Below, piece after piece: positions 55,856 through 64,000 of a stretch of 64,000 bases of DNA. The stretch lies in the NCBI RefSeq assembly GCF_009904055.1, contig NZ_WYDP01000012.1, positions 1 to 64,000 on the forward strand, given 5' to 3'. A model generated the notes under the pieces. The model searched no databases. It was not told the origin of the DNA and was given only the letters and a program-made list of their open reading frames with translations. Each line of letters starts with the position of its first letter. Position 1 is the stretch's first letter. The translations under genes and the position numbers were made by a program. Origin of the DNA: Rubellimicrobium sp. CFH 75288 (GTDB lineage: Bacteria; Pseudomonadota; Alphaproteobacteria; Rhodobacterales; Rhodobacteraceae).

Positions 55856-56131
55856 TCAGCCGACATAGACGAGCGCGCTCGGCTCGGCGATGCGACCGAT
55901 GCCGAGACCGAAGCTGAACCGGACATCGGGGCGGAACAGCGCGAGCCGGTCGGCTTGCGGGCACCGCGACTCCCCCACCGAGCAACCAAGATCAGGGATC
56001 TCGCGGGGTGCGGCCAGGCATTCGAAGGCGGATTTCTGCCCGCCATGGCTCCACGCCGTCACCGCGGCGAGCGCAGCCGCAAGGCGACGCTCATCGGCCA
56101 CGTCGTAGGCACAAACAAGAAGCCTGCCCAT
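55856..56131 (-). CDS. cas2: Cas2, second copy
   Basis: This 91-residue protein has the Cas2 ferredoxin-like start (GRLLVCAYDVADERRLAAAL) and the HGGQKSAFEC block, common in another Cas2 group. The end RLALFRPDVRFSFGLGIGRI is the last Cas2 strand. The middle is shorter than usual. It shares little obvious sequence with the other Cas2 in this operon. It is the first gene of the operon, 4 bp before cas1. The ATG at 56131 is used; a long open extension upstream is not family-like. Confidence 0.85.
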   Translation of the reverse strand: MGRLLVCAYDVADERRLAAALAAVTAWSHGGQKSAFECLAAPREIPDLGCSVGESRCPQADRLALFRPDVRFSFGLGIGRIAEPSALVYVG

Positions 56132-56334
56132 CCGTGCCACCCTGTTCGCCGACATCCAGCGCAGTCGTGATGTGCCCGCGGCCGAATGACCAGCCGTGCC
56201 AAGCTTGGCGGGCGCAATGCGCAACCCCCCCGGGCAGGTCGGCCCAGTTTGGCGCCCGCGCCACACTCCGAGAGACAAGCTTGGAATTGGAGCCAACCGC
56301 TTGTGGGGGGCGAAAGGACGGATAGGTTCGCGGC
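56132..56334. promoter_or_regulatory. Divergent cas promoter region with repeated AAGCTT sites
   Basis: The 203-bp gap feeds the adaptation operon (minus) and the cas6-csm operon (plus). It has CCAAGCTTGG (56199-56208, inside a 12-bp palindrome at 56198-56209), CAAGCTTGG (56276-56284), and a degenerate CCCAGTTTGG (56243-56252). Repeats of the same core suggest an operator. No clear promoter was identified. Confidence 0.5.
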
Positions 56335-57258
56335 ATGATCTCTGTGAGCTGGAGCGACGTCCATCTGGAACTCGAGGCCCTGGCATCCTGGGCCCCTCCC
56401 GATTTCCCGGGATCCATGTATCGCGGTGCGCTCGCTTCGGCTCTCCGTCGCCTCGTCTGCGTGATGCACCGCCCCTCCTGCGAGGGTTGCCCGCTGGTGC
56501 AAGCCTGCATCTACCATCGGCTCTTCGAGACCCGCCCCGATCCCGCGGCGGGCGTCATGCGACGGTACAATCACGCGCCGCACCCCCTCGTGATCGTCGT
56601 GACGTGGCGCGACCAGAAGGGGGCCATCCGTCCGCCCGGGACGAGAGAGGCGCTGACCGTCCGCCTTTTCGGACCGGATGCCGCCACTGCGCCATTTCTT
56701 GTCGAGGCGGCAGGGAGCATGGCGGCTCATGGGCTCGGTCGTGGCCGCGTGCCGTTCCGGGTGGTGACGGCCCGCATCGAGCCTGGCTGCGGTGCCAGAC
56801 CATCCCGCGACGGCCAGGCGAGCGCGTCCCAACCTGCATTGCCACGACTGCCTTGGCGGCGACGCTGGCACCTCAGGAGCCCGCTCCGGATCGCAAGCCA
56901 AGGCAAACCGATCGGCCCCGACCGGCTCGACGGGGCCGTGATCGGTCGTTCGGTCCTGCGGCGGATCGGCCTGATGGCCCAGTTCTACGGCATTCTCGAT
57001 CCGGCCATCGATTTTCCGGCCCTGGCCGCGCAGGCCACCCGGCTGAGGTTGTGCGATGCCGATATCCGGTGGCTGTCCCTGCGCCGGTGGTCGTCTCGGC
57101 AACGGGCCGAGCAGTCGATCGGCGGGATCCTCGGCTCGCTCGTGCTCGATTTCGCCGAAGCGCCCGATCTGGCTGCGCTGGCCGACTGGGTGCCGGTCAT
57201 GCATCTGGGCAAGGACACGAGCATGGGCCTCGGCCATGTGGAGGCCGAAGCGGCATGA
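56335..57258 (+). CDS. cas6: Cas6 crRNA-processing endoribonuclease
   Basis: This 307-residue RAMP protein cuts the array transcript within each repeat. A cysteine motif, CEGCPLVQACIYHRLFE, near residue 50, and the C-terminal HLGKDTSMGLGHVE (a glycine-rich loop of the RAMP type) match the Cas6 family. It begins the plus-strand operon with a divergent partner. It has no adjacent repeat, so it must act in trans on the array 2.8 kb away. The stop overlaps the next start (ATGA). Confidence 0.9.
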   Translation: MISVSWSDVHLELEALASWAPPDFPGSMYRGALASALRRLVCVMHRPSCEGCPLVQACIYHRLFETRPDPAAGVMRRYNHAPHPLVIVVTWRDQKGAIRPPGTREALTVRLFGPDAATAPFLVEAAGSMAAHGLGRGRVPFRVVTARIEPGCGARPSRDGQASASQPALPRLPWRRRWHLRSPLRIASQGKPIGPDRLDGAVIGRSVLRRIGLMAQFYGILDPAIDFPALAAQATRLRLCDADIRWLSLRRWSSRQRAEQSIGGILGSLVLDFAEAPDLAALADWVPVMHLGKDTSMGLGHVEAEAA

Positions 57259-58348
57259 CGGTATCGGAGCGCCATCGCGTGCTGGTGACATCGGTCGGCC
57301 TGTCTCCGCAGGTCGTCACCGAGACGCTGCACGCGCTCTGGTCCTCGGACGGATGGGTGCCCGACCGGCTGGTCCTGCTTGTGACGCCCCGGGCGGCCGA
57401 TCTGGTGCGGGCGGTCCTGCTGGACCCGGACTCGGGCGCGATCTCGGCCTGGGCACGGGACTGGAAGGTGGCCGGCGCCGCGCATCTCGCCCGGTCCGCG
57501 GAGGTCGTCGAAGCGACCAGCGATTCGGGGACACGGACGGGCAGCAGGGCGTCATCGCCTTTGCCGAATGCGCGTGGCGCGTCCTGGGTCGCCTCACGGC
57601 CGATCCTGACACCGAACTTCATGTATCCATCGCCGGAGGCCGCAAGCCGGCCGCGGCGCTGCTTGGCCTGCTCATGGCCGTTCTGGGCCGCCCCCAGGAC
57701 AGGATGAGCCATGTCATCGTCCCGCCCGAAGCGGCAGCGGCCGGCCTGTTCTATCCGTCCGCAGGATCACGGATCGTTCTCACTCCAGCGGGCGATCTGC
57801 TGGATGCCGCAAAGCTGACCATCACCCTCATCGACATCCCCTTTCCCCGGCTGGCCAGAGCGGCAGCCGGCCCTGGCGGCGTCCGCGAGTTCTTCGAACG
57901 GCTTTCGCAGGACGGCCAACGGGCCCGGCTCGTGCTCGATTCCGCGTCGGGCCGGCTGATGTGGGACGGGGCTGCGCTTCGTCTTCCGCCCGCGATCGCA
58001 GCCTTTGTCGGCTGGATCGCGCGCGAACAGGCCGCCGGCGCACCCGGCGTGCCGCGCGTGGGGGCGCCCCGGGCAGGCTATCTGGCGGCCTACCGCACGA
58101 TCGCGGGAGAAGACGCCCGGTTGCGTGCCGAAAAGCGGCTGTCCGATCCGCTCGATCCCGAATGGATGGAGGAGAAGGCGGCACGGACCAACAAGCTGGC
58201 CCTGGCGTCCGGAGTCCGCCCGCGAGGGGCTCGGCTTGTTCAGGCGGATGGCGGGCGGGCCCGCGCGATCTACCGGCTTGCCCTCGATCGGAGCGAGATC
58301 GCGATCGCCGGGACCGAGAAGGGCAGCGTCTCTGCAGGATGGCCATGA
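57255..58348 (+). CDS. csm6: Csm6/ring nuclease, NE0113 family, frameshifted
   Basis: The first frame from ATG 57255 gives a CARF-like start (HRVLVTSVGLSPQVVTETLHAL). Its frame is lost near 57522-57532, and the family sequence continues in the -1 frame: DTDGQQGVIAF, ELHVSIAGGRKP and LGRPQDRMSHVIVPPE. One G added to the GGGG run at 57527-57530 restores a 364-residue protein. CARF proteins of this family bind cyclic oligoadenylate made by Cas10; ring nucleases destroy it. The C-terminus looks winged-helix-like (RLPPAIAAFVGWIAREQ and NKLALASGVRP) and I see no HEPN RxxxxH motif. It may be broken, or the base run may be a sequencing error or slip site. Confidence 0.75.
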
Positions 58349-60882
58349 CGTCGAGTGCAACGATCTACGAGTTTTCGGTGGCGGGGCTTCTCCACGACAT
58401 CGGCAAGCTTCTGCAGCGGGCGCATGGCGGACAGGGGCTGCCGCAGGATGTGGTCGACCGAGCCCACGATGTGCTGCCGCAGCATCAGGGACGATACAGC
58501 CACTGGCATGCCCTCTGGTCCGACCTCTTCTTCGACCTGTGCGAGGGCAAGGGCGCCGACCCGCTGCCGTGGCCTGCCGCCCTTGACCGGGCCAGGGTCC
58601 GGACCCTTGCGGTCTATCACCATGCGCCGCTGCAGGACTACCGGCAGGCGCCGCATCTGCTGCTCAGCGAGGTGCTGACCCGCGCCGACCGTCTGGCGGC
58701 CGGGCAGGAGCGCAAGGCCCGCGACACCGAAGCCGAAACGGCAGAGGGCGATCAGCGCAGAGCCTATCTCGCCACTCCGATCCGGGCGATGACGAGCCGG
58801 GTGCGGCTGACCGATGGCGACCGTCCCGATCTCTGGCATGCGCCCGCCGTCGGATCTCCGGAGGCTCTCGCCCCCGTGTCCAGACCCGACGCGGAGGCCA
58901 TGGGCGGTGGATGCCGCCAAGTCTGGGACGCGTTCCGCAGCGGCTGGCAGGAGCTGTGCGCGCGGGCCGGGAACGACGCGGCGGCCTTCGAGGAAGGGCT
59001 TCTGTCGCTTTCGGAGCGCACGCTCTGGGCGGTGCCGTCCTCGACGGTGGACGAGCCGGACGTCTCGCTGCACGACCACGCCCGGGCGGTCGCCGCCTTC
59101 GCCGCGGCGCTCTTCCGTCACCACGAGGCGGCGGGTGATCTCGGCGATGCGGCGGCGCTGCGCGACGGAGCGCGGGCGAAGTTTCGGTTCCTCGTGGGCG
59201 ACTTGTCGGGGCTGCAGGTGACGTTGTTCCGACTGCGCTCGGAAGGCGTGTCGGGGCTCGCCCGTCTGCTGCGCGGGCGGTCCATGCGCTTCCAGCTTCT
59301 CGCCGATGCCGCCGTGCGCCAGACTCTCGCGGCCTTCGGCATGCCGATGGCGGCGGCGCTGCAGGTCGCCGGCGGGCGGTTCCTTGTGCTCGTGCCGGAA
59401 ACGGCCGACGCGCCCCGATCACTCGATGAGCTGCGCGCCGGGTTCGACGACTGGATCGCGCCGCAATATGCCGGCGATCTCACCATCGGCCTCACCCTGT
59501 CGGACCCCTTCACACCATGGGACCTGATGCCAAGGCGTGACGAGGCGGACCGCCGCGCTGCCGACGAACGGGCCCGCGCGGTACGCGACCGTCTGGCCGT
59601 CGCGATCGAGACGGCGAAGCTCCACCCGCTGGAAGGACCCGCATCCGAGGCGATCCTGCGGCTCGACTATCCCGCGGGCGACTGCCCGGCCTGCGGCCTC
59701 CGCCCGGCCGGAGGTACGGCCGAGATGCCCGGACCCTGCGCGGCCTGCGCAGGCGAACTGGCCATCGGCCAGGCCTTGCCGCGGGCTAGGGCGGTGGTGG
59801 TGGGTGGATCGGCCACTCCCACGGATCAGCTGTTCGGCCTCAACTATCTGCTGCCGCTCGGCGAGGGCGTGACTGCCCACGACCGCGGCCATGGCTGGCG
59901 CTGGCTGCGTCATGCCGCGCATGGTCCGGCGCCGCTCCGCGCGGGTCCGCCCTGGGTCGCGCGCTTCGCCGAGGGGGACCGCGCACGCTACGAGGCGCTT
60001 GCCCGTGCGGCCGGCATCACCCTTGAGGGGGTGGAGGAGATCGAGCCGGGCCAGATCCGCACCTTCCAGTGCCTCGCCCTCGACGCCACCGAGGGGGAGG
60101 GGCGGCTCGGGCGGCCGATGCTCGCGCTCCTCAAGGGCGATGTCGACCGGCTCGGTCAGATCTTCGCCCTCGGGCTGGGCGAGCGCTGGTCGGTGGCGCG
60201 ATCGGCACAGCTCTCGCGGCTGATCGATGCCTATTTCGCCCTGCGCCTGCCCGATCTTCTGGAGCGCGAGTTCCCGGACAGCTATACGGTTTATGCCGGC
60301 GGCGACGACTTCACCCTGGTCCTGCCCTGGCGACAGGGTTTCGCGCTGGCGGCGCGGCTCGCCGAGGATTTCCGCGCCTTCTCGGGCGGCAATCCCGATC
60401 TCACCTTCTCGCTGGGCATTGCGCTGTTCGATCCCCGCACGCCGATCTCGATCGCCGCGCGCGAGGCCGAGAGCCGGCTCGAGGCGGCCAAGGTGGCGGG
60501 GCGCAACCGCGTCTCGGCGGTGGAGGCCGGCGCGATGACGTGGGATGCGTTCGCCGCGGCGCTCGACCACGCCGAGCGGCTGAACGGCTGGCTGCGCGAC
60601 GGCACGCTCGCCACCGCAACGCTGTACCGGCTGCTTGCGCTCGACGACGCGCGCCGGCGCATCGCCGCAGGACGCGGACAGGGCTCTGATTTCGGCTGGA
60701 TGGGCAAGCTGGGCTACACACTCGCGCGGCTGAGACCCGCCCGCGGCGAGGGGCGCGTGCCGGACGAGGTCGCCGAGACCCTTCGTGCCCTGTTCGCGAT
60801 CGGTCCCGACTGGCGCCCCACCGGCGCACCTCTGCCGGGAACGCGCCTCGCTATCACCCACGCGCTCTATCGCAACCGCTGA
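58345..60882 (+). CDS. cas10: Cas10/Csm1, type III-A
   Basis: This 845-residue protein is the large subunit of the Csm complex; it cuts DNA and makes cyclic oligoadenylate. The HD nuclease motif is His17-Asp18 in LLHDIGKLL. A zinc pair appears at CPACGLRP and CAACAG near residue 450. The cyclase motif GGDD is residues 652-655 (VYAGGDDFTLV). Both active sites look intact. The start at 58345 overlaps the csm6 stop. Overall order and size match Csm1. Confidence 0.95.
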   Translation: MTSSATIYEFSVAGLLHDIGKLLQRAHGGQGLPQDVVDRAHDVLPQHQGRYSHWHALWSDLFFDLCEGKGADPLPWPAALDRARVRTLAVYHHAPLQDYRQAPHLLLSEVLTRADRLAAGQERKARDTEAETAEGDQRRAYLATPIRAMTSRVRLTDGDRPDLWHAPAVGSPEALAPVSRPDAEAMGGGCRQVWDAFRSGWQELCARAGNDAAAFEEGLLSLSERTLWAVPSSTVDEPDVSLHDHARAVAAFAAALFRHHEAAGDLGDAAALRDGARAKFRFLVGDLSGLQVTLFRLRSEGVSGLARLLRGRSMRFQLLADAAVRQTLAAFGMPMAAALQVAGGRFLVLVPETADAPRSLDELRAGFDDWIAPQYAGDLTIGLTLSDPFTPWDLMPRRDEADRRAADERARAVRDRLAVAIETAKLHPLEGPASEAILRLDYPAGDCPACGLRPAGGTAEMPGPCAACAGELAIGQALPRARAVVVGGSATPTDQLFGLNYLLPLGEGVTAHDRGHGWRWLRHAAHGPAPLRAGPPWVARFAEGDRARYEALARAAGITLEGVEEIEPGQIRTFQCLALDATEGEGRLGRPMLALLKGDVDRLGQIFALGLGERWSVARSAQLSRLIDAYFALRLPDLLEREFPDSYTVYAGGDDFTLVLPWRQGFALAARLAEDFRAFSGGNPDLTFSLGIALFDPRTPISIAAREAESRLEAAKVAGRNRVSAVEAGAMTWDAFAAALDHAERLNGWLRDGTLATATLYRLLALDDARRRIAAGRGQGSDFGWMGKLGYTLARLRPARGEGRVPDEVAETLRALFAIGPDWRPTGAPLPGTRLAITHALYRNR

Positions 60883-60890
60883 GGATCGCC

Positions 60891-61427
60891 ATGGCCCGAC
60901 CGCAAAGCTACTTCGGCCCCGACGGCAGGACCCCCCGCCCTGAACTTTTCGATATGGAGGCGCAGGAGGAGGCGCGACTGTGGACGCAGCCTTCCACCAA
61001 GAAGAAAGACATATACGAGCCAAGAATTCCGTCGTCGCAGCTCCGCCGCTTCTTCGGGCAGGTCATGGCCGACCGGCGGCAGCTCGAGCTCAAGGGCGCC
61101 CAGGCACGCGACGAGGAGGCGCAGTTGGCCATGGTCCTCCTTAAGGTTCCAACGGTCTACACCGCAGCGCGTGACAGGGACGATACGGGCAAGAGCGATC
61201 GACAGGCGCTCGCCGATTTTGTCGCTCATCACGCGCGGCTTGTGAAGACGGTCGCCGACTTCCGTGCCTTCGCCCGGCATTTCGAGGCGGTGGTGGCCTG
61301 GCACAAGGTCTTCGAGAAGGACTGCGAGCAGGCGGACCGGCAGTCGCGGGCGCTGGAAAGCCCGACGCGGCCAACTGGCGGTGCGCCGGTGGGAAAGTCG
61401 GGATATGGGCATCAGAGGCGGAGGTGA
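60891..61427 (+). CDS. csm2: Csm2
   Basis: This 178-residue helical protein is the small subunit of the Csm filament. Helical core RIPSSQLRRFFGQVMADRRQLELKG and LADFVAHHARLVKTVADFRAFARHFEAVVAWHKVF are as in Csm2. It begins 8 bp after cas10. The N-terminus is charged and less structured, making it somewhat longer than typical Csm2 of 120-150 residues. Confidence 0.88.
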   Translation: MARPQSYFGPDGRTPRPELFDMEAQEEARLWTQPSTKKKDIYEPRIPSSQLRRFFGQVMADRRQLELKGAQARDEEAQLAMVLLKVPTVYTAARDRDDTGKSDRQALADFVAHHARLVKTVADFRAFARHFEAVVAWHKVFEKDCEQADRQSRALESPTRPTGGAPVGKSGYGHQRRR

Positions 61428-61430
61428 GCC

Positions 61431-62237
61431 ATGGCAGATGTGGCGGAGAAGGTGGTGGTGGACGGTTTCCTCGGGCTCGCGACGCTCACGGCCGTGCTCG
61501 AAGTGCGCACCGGGCTGCATATCGGCGCGGGCAAGGACACGGTCGAGATCGGCGGGATCGACAACCCGGTGATCAAGACGCCGGCGGGCGACCCCTACGT
61601 CCCCGGCTCCTCGATCAAGGGCAAGATGCGCTTCCTGCTCGAATGGGCCTTCGGCAAGGTCCGCGCCGACGGCAAGGCCTGGGGCTGGGAGGCGGGGGAC
61701 TGCACCGACCCCAGGGACCCGGTGCTGCGCATCTTCGGCACCAATGCCAAGCGCGAGGCATGGGACGCGGGGCCGACGCGGCTTCTGGTGCGCGATGCGA
61801 TGCTGCTCGACGAGTGGCGGCGCGCAGAACTCGATGCCGGTCGTGAGCTCACCGAAGCCAAGACGGAGGTTGTCATCCACCGCATCGCCGGCAAGGCCCT
61901 CGACAATGTCGGCCCGCGCCAGACCGAGCGCGTACCGCCCGGGGCACGCTTCGCCTTCGAGGCGGCCTTCCGGGTCTATTCGGTGGAGGGCGACGGCGGC
62001 GCGCGCGATCTCGACTGCCTCGCCTGGGCGATCCAGGGGCTCAGGCTGATCGAGGAGGATGCGCTCGGCGGGTCGGGCTCGCGCGGCTACGGGAGGGTGG
62101 CCTTTCGCGATCTCGTCCTGCGCGGCCCCGGGGGAGCCGAGGAGCGGCTCGACAACCTGCGCGGCGGCGCCTTCAGCCGTGCTGCTCCCGATCCCGGGAT
62201 CCGCGAAGCGGTCGCCCGCGCCTTCGGGGCTGGCTGA
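61431..62237 (+). CDS. csm3: Csm3 backbone subunit
   Basis: This 268-residue RAMP protein is the backbone that holds crRNA and cleaves target RNA. The RAMP start LTAVLEVRTGLHIGAG and the acid Asp44 in GGIDNPVIK (the target-RNA nuclease residue) are present. GSSIKGKMRFLLEWAFG and the glycine loop GGSGSRGYGRVAF follow. It starts 3 bp after csm2. Length is normal. Confidence 0.95.
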   Translation: MADVAEKVVVDGFLGLATLTAVLEVRTGLHIGAGKDTVEIGGIDNPVIKTPAGDPYVPGSSIKGKMRFLLEWAFGKVRADGKAWGWEAGDCTDPRDPVLRIFGTNAKREAWDAGPTRLLVRDAMLLDEWRRAELDAGRELTEAKTEVVIHRIAGKALDNVGPRQTERVPPGARFAFEAAFRVYSVEGDGGARDLDCLAWAIQGLRLIEEDALGGSGSRGYGRVAFRDLVLRGPGGAEERLDNLRGGAFSRAAPDPGIREAVARAFGAG

Positions 62238-62240
62238 GCC

Positions 62241-63143
62241 ATGCCGCTCTGGCGCCTCACCCTGCGGCTCGCGGCCCCGCTCGGCACGCCGCTCGCCGGG
62301 CCGACCCTCTTCGGCCAGATCTGCGTGCTGCGCGCCGAGGCGGAGGGCTCTTCTGCCGTGACCGGGTGGCTGTCCGACCCCGCGCGGGTCTGGCGGCTCT
62401 CCGACGGCCTTCCGGCGGGCTTCCTGCCGCGGCCGCTCGTCCGGCCCCGGCCGGTGCCGCGCGAGGCCTTCGACCGGATCAAGACGGTGAAGAAGCGCAA
62501 TCTCGTCTCCCGCGCGGCCTTCCTACGCCTGCGCGATGCCTGGGAGGAGGCGCGTCTTGCCGAGGACGAGACCATGGCGGAGCCCGCCCTGCCGCGCCGG
62601 ATCGCCCACAACCATGTCCACCGCCAAGGCCAGGGCACGCAGGAGACGGGCGGGCTCTATTTCCTCGACGAGGACTGGCGCTTTGCCGATCCCGCCACGC
62701 GCGACATGGACCTCTATGTCGAGACGGAGGAGCCGCTCGAGACGGTGCGCGACCTCCTCGCCGCGCTCGGGACGCGCGGCTTCGGCAGGGATGCCGGAAC
62801 CGGTCGCGGCCGTTGGGAGATCGCCACTGCCTGCGAGGACAAGGAGCTTGCCAGGGGATCGGGCAAGCGGCGGATGAGCCTCTCGCGCGGGGCCCTCACG
62901 CCCGCCACGATGCGGGATGCGTTCTGGAAGCTCGTCCCGCATTTCGGCCGCCTCGGGCCTGAACACGCGCTGACCGGTGTCTCGCCCTTCAAGCGGCCGG
63001 TGCTTCTCACGCGACCGGGCGCGACCTTCCGCCCCGAGGGCGCCGGCCCGTTCGGGCAGATCCTGCGCGATGTGCATCCCGCGCGTCCCGAAGTGGTCGT
63101 GAACGCGCTGCATCTCGCCATTCCCTTCGCGGAGGCGGCGTGA
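62241..63143 (+). CDS. csm4: Csm4
   Basis: This 300-residue RAMP protein binds the 5' tag end of the crRNA and holds Cas10. It starts LWRLTLRLAAPLGTPLAGPTLFGQICVL. Blocks RIAHNHVHRQGQGTQETGGLYFLDE and TRGFGRDAGTGRGRWEI are the RAMP core with its G-loop. It starts 3 bp after csm3, and its stop overlaps csm5 (TGATG). Confidence 0.93.
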   Translation: MPLWRLTLRLAAPLGTPLAGPTLFGQICVLRAEAEGSSAVTGWLSDPARVWRLSDGLPAGFLPRPLVRPRPVPREAFDRIKTVKKRNLVSRAAFLRLRDAWEEARLAEDETMAEPALPRRIAHNHVHRQGQGTQETGGLYFLDEDWRFADPATRDMDLYVETEEPLETVRDLLAALGTRGFGRDAGTGRGRWEIATACEDKELARGSGKRRMSLSRGALTPATMRDAFWKLVPHFGRLGPEHALTGVSPFKRPVLLTRPGATFRPEGAGPFGQILRDVHPARPEVVVNALHLAIPFAEAA

Positions 63144-64000
63144 TGGGCGCGCAGTTCGAGATGCACCCTCTGATCCTCGTGCCGCTCACGCCGATCCATG
63201 TCGGCGGCGGCGAGGAGGCGCGGCTCAGGCCCGAGGACTATCGCCTCGGGCGGGGCTGTGTCGAGCGGGTGACGGTGCGGGCGGTGCTCGCGCGGCTGCC
63301 GGAGGCCGAGCGGGCCGCCTGGTTGCGCGACATGGATCGTGTGCGTGCGGATGCCGCGCTGGACGTCATCCGGGACATGATCGCGCGGCTCCAGAGCAGG
63401 GCGACCGACGGCGACATCCTCGAGCGCATCCCGATCGCTCCCGAAAGCGCGAAGGCCGTCGATCTCTCGGGCGAGGGGAAGGGTCGGCGGAACCAGATCG
63501 ACGCCTTCTTCCGCGCCGGCGGCCGGCCGGTGCTGCCGGGATCGAGCCTGAAGGGCGCGCTGCGCACCGCCTGGGCGGCCGCGATGGCGCGGCATTTTCC
63601 GGCCGATGCGCCGCGCCTGCCTCGGATGCGCGAGTGGGCCGCCGCCGGGCCGCGCGAGCGGGCGCGCCTCGTGGCTGGTGCGCTGGAGAGGCTGCTCGGC
63701 CTTGCCTCGGGCCAGCGCGCGCAGGACACCGACCCGTTGCGCGATGTCGTCGTATCCGATGCTACCCTGCCAGCAGGCGCGACCCGCATCGACAAGGTCC
63801 ACACCTGGAAGCGGGGACTGCCCGGCGCCGACGGCAGACCGGGGGATTACACGTTCCAGACCGTCGGCGAGATGCACCGCGAGCGGCTGCAAGCGGTGGC
63901 CGATGGTGGGGCGCCGCCGCTCATCGAGGTCGGGATCGGCCTGCGGGCCGCCGCGATCCGGCAGGCGGCCGGCCGTCTTGACCCGGAGCGTCGCCCGAGC
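63143..64000 (+). CDS. csm5: Csm5, partial at window end
   Basis: 286 codons are visible; the gene continues past the right edge. This RAMP protein caps the 3' end of the crRNA. ILVPLTPIHVGGGEEARLRPEDY and LPGSSLKGALRTAWAAAMARHF are the RAMP start and the lysine-rich block. It begins with ATG in TGATG after csm4. What follows csm5, such as a HEPN effector, is outside the window. Confidence 0.93.
   Translation, partial: MGAQFEMHPLILVPLTPIHVGGGEEARLRPEDYRLGRGCVERVTVRAVLARLPEAERAAWLRDMDRVRADAALDVIRDMIARLQSRATDGDILERIPIAPESAKAVDLSGEGKGRRNQIDAFFRAGGRPVLPGSSLKGALRTAWAAAMARHFPADAPRLPRMREWAAAGPRERARLVAGALERLLGLASGQRAQDTDPLRDVVVSDATLPAGATRIDKVHTWKRGLPGADGRPGDYTFQTVGEMHRERLQAVADGGAPPLIEVGIGLRAAAIRQAAGRLDPERRPS

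Noticed and set aside
57518-57536. Programmed -1 frameshifting in the csm6-like gene as the sure explanation
   Set aside because: The GGGG run allows a slip, but there is no classical X-XXY-YYZ heptamer and no clear downstream stimulator, so mutation or sequence error is as likely.

Overview
The window is a 64-kb piece of a GC-rich alphaproteobacterial chromosome, most likely from the Rhodobacteraceae/Paracoccaceae. The basis is the PhyR–NepR–EcfG general stress cassette, a sn-glycerol GlpSTPQUV transporter, an HvrA-type H-NS protein, DUF6732/DUF1636 proteins beside cobalamin genes, and the residue-level character of the ribosomal proteins and RNA polymerase. There are no rRNA or tRNA genes and no insertion sequences that I can see.

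Positions 1-19,100 hold the transcription and translation core, almost all on the minus strand: secE, nusG, rplK, rplA, rplJ, rplL, rpoB, rpoC, then a plus-strand glycosyltransferase, then rpsL, rpsG, fusA and the first codons of tuf. The str operon has its own promoter and an intrinsic terminator inside its leader. Upstream of secE lie a 2H phosphoesterase and a long-form CbiX with a small membrane partner.

Positions 19,100-36,000 are mixed metabolism. They include a glutathionyl-hydroquinone reductase, three overlapping cobalamin-cluster genes (DUF1636, cobC, cbiB), a luciferase-like monooxygenase, a YdjM-type membrane protein and the PreA/PreT dihydropyrimidine dehydrogenase with a RutR-like palindrome. 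Then come an acyltransferase, an H-NS protein, DeoD, MtgA, a GST, QueG, a PQQ-type sugar dehydrogenase, and DUF2945 coupled to topoisomerase IB.

Positions 36,000-42,600 carry the general stress response: a Crp-like regulator, a small receiver-like protein, PhyR, and divergently NepR, EcfG and a HisKA_2 sensor kinase, followed by a phospholipase D-like protein. EcfG-type promoters (GGAAC-N16/17-CGTT) occur in the phyR/nepR gap, where a 33-bp palindrome encodes one promoter on each strand, and also before the phospholipase D, DUF2945-topoisomerase IB and DUF1269 genes. The window therefore shows the regulator and part of its regulon together.

Positions 42,600-52,700 are a complete glycerol uptake and catabolism unit: glpR divergent from glpDSTPQUV, then glpK. 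The two transporter ATPases have complementary defects that predict one working and one degenerate ATP site.

Positions 52,900-64,000 are a type III-A CRISPR-Cas locus cut by the window end: a 9-repeat array, a minus-strand adaptation operon, and divergently cas6, a frameshifted NE0113-family Csm6/ring nuclease, cas10, csm2, csm3, csm4 and partial csm5. The adaptation operon is unusual because it carries two different cas2 genes around a catalytic cas1 and a second protein that looks like Cas1 only at its N-terminus and lacks the recognisable catalytic motifs. This is the strongest candidate for an undescribed arrangement in the window.
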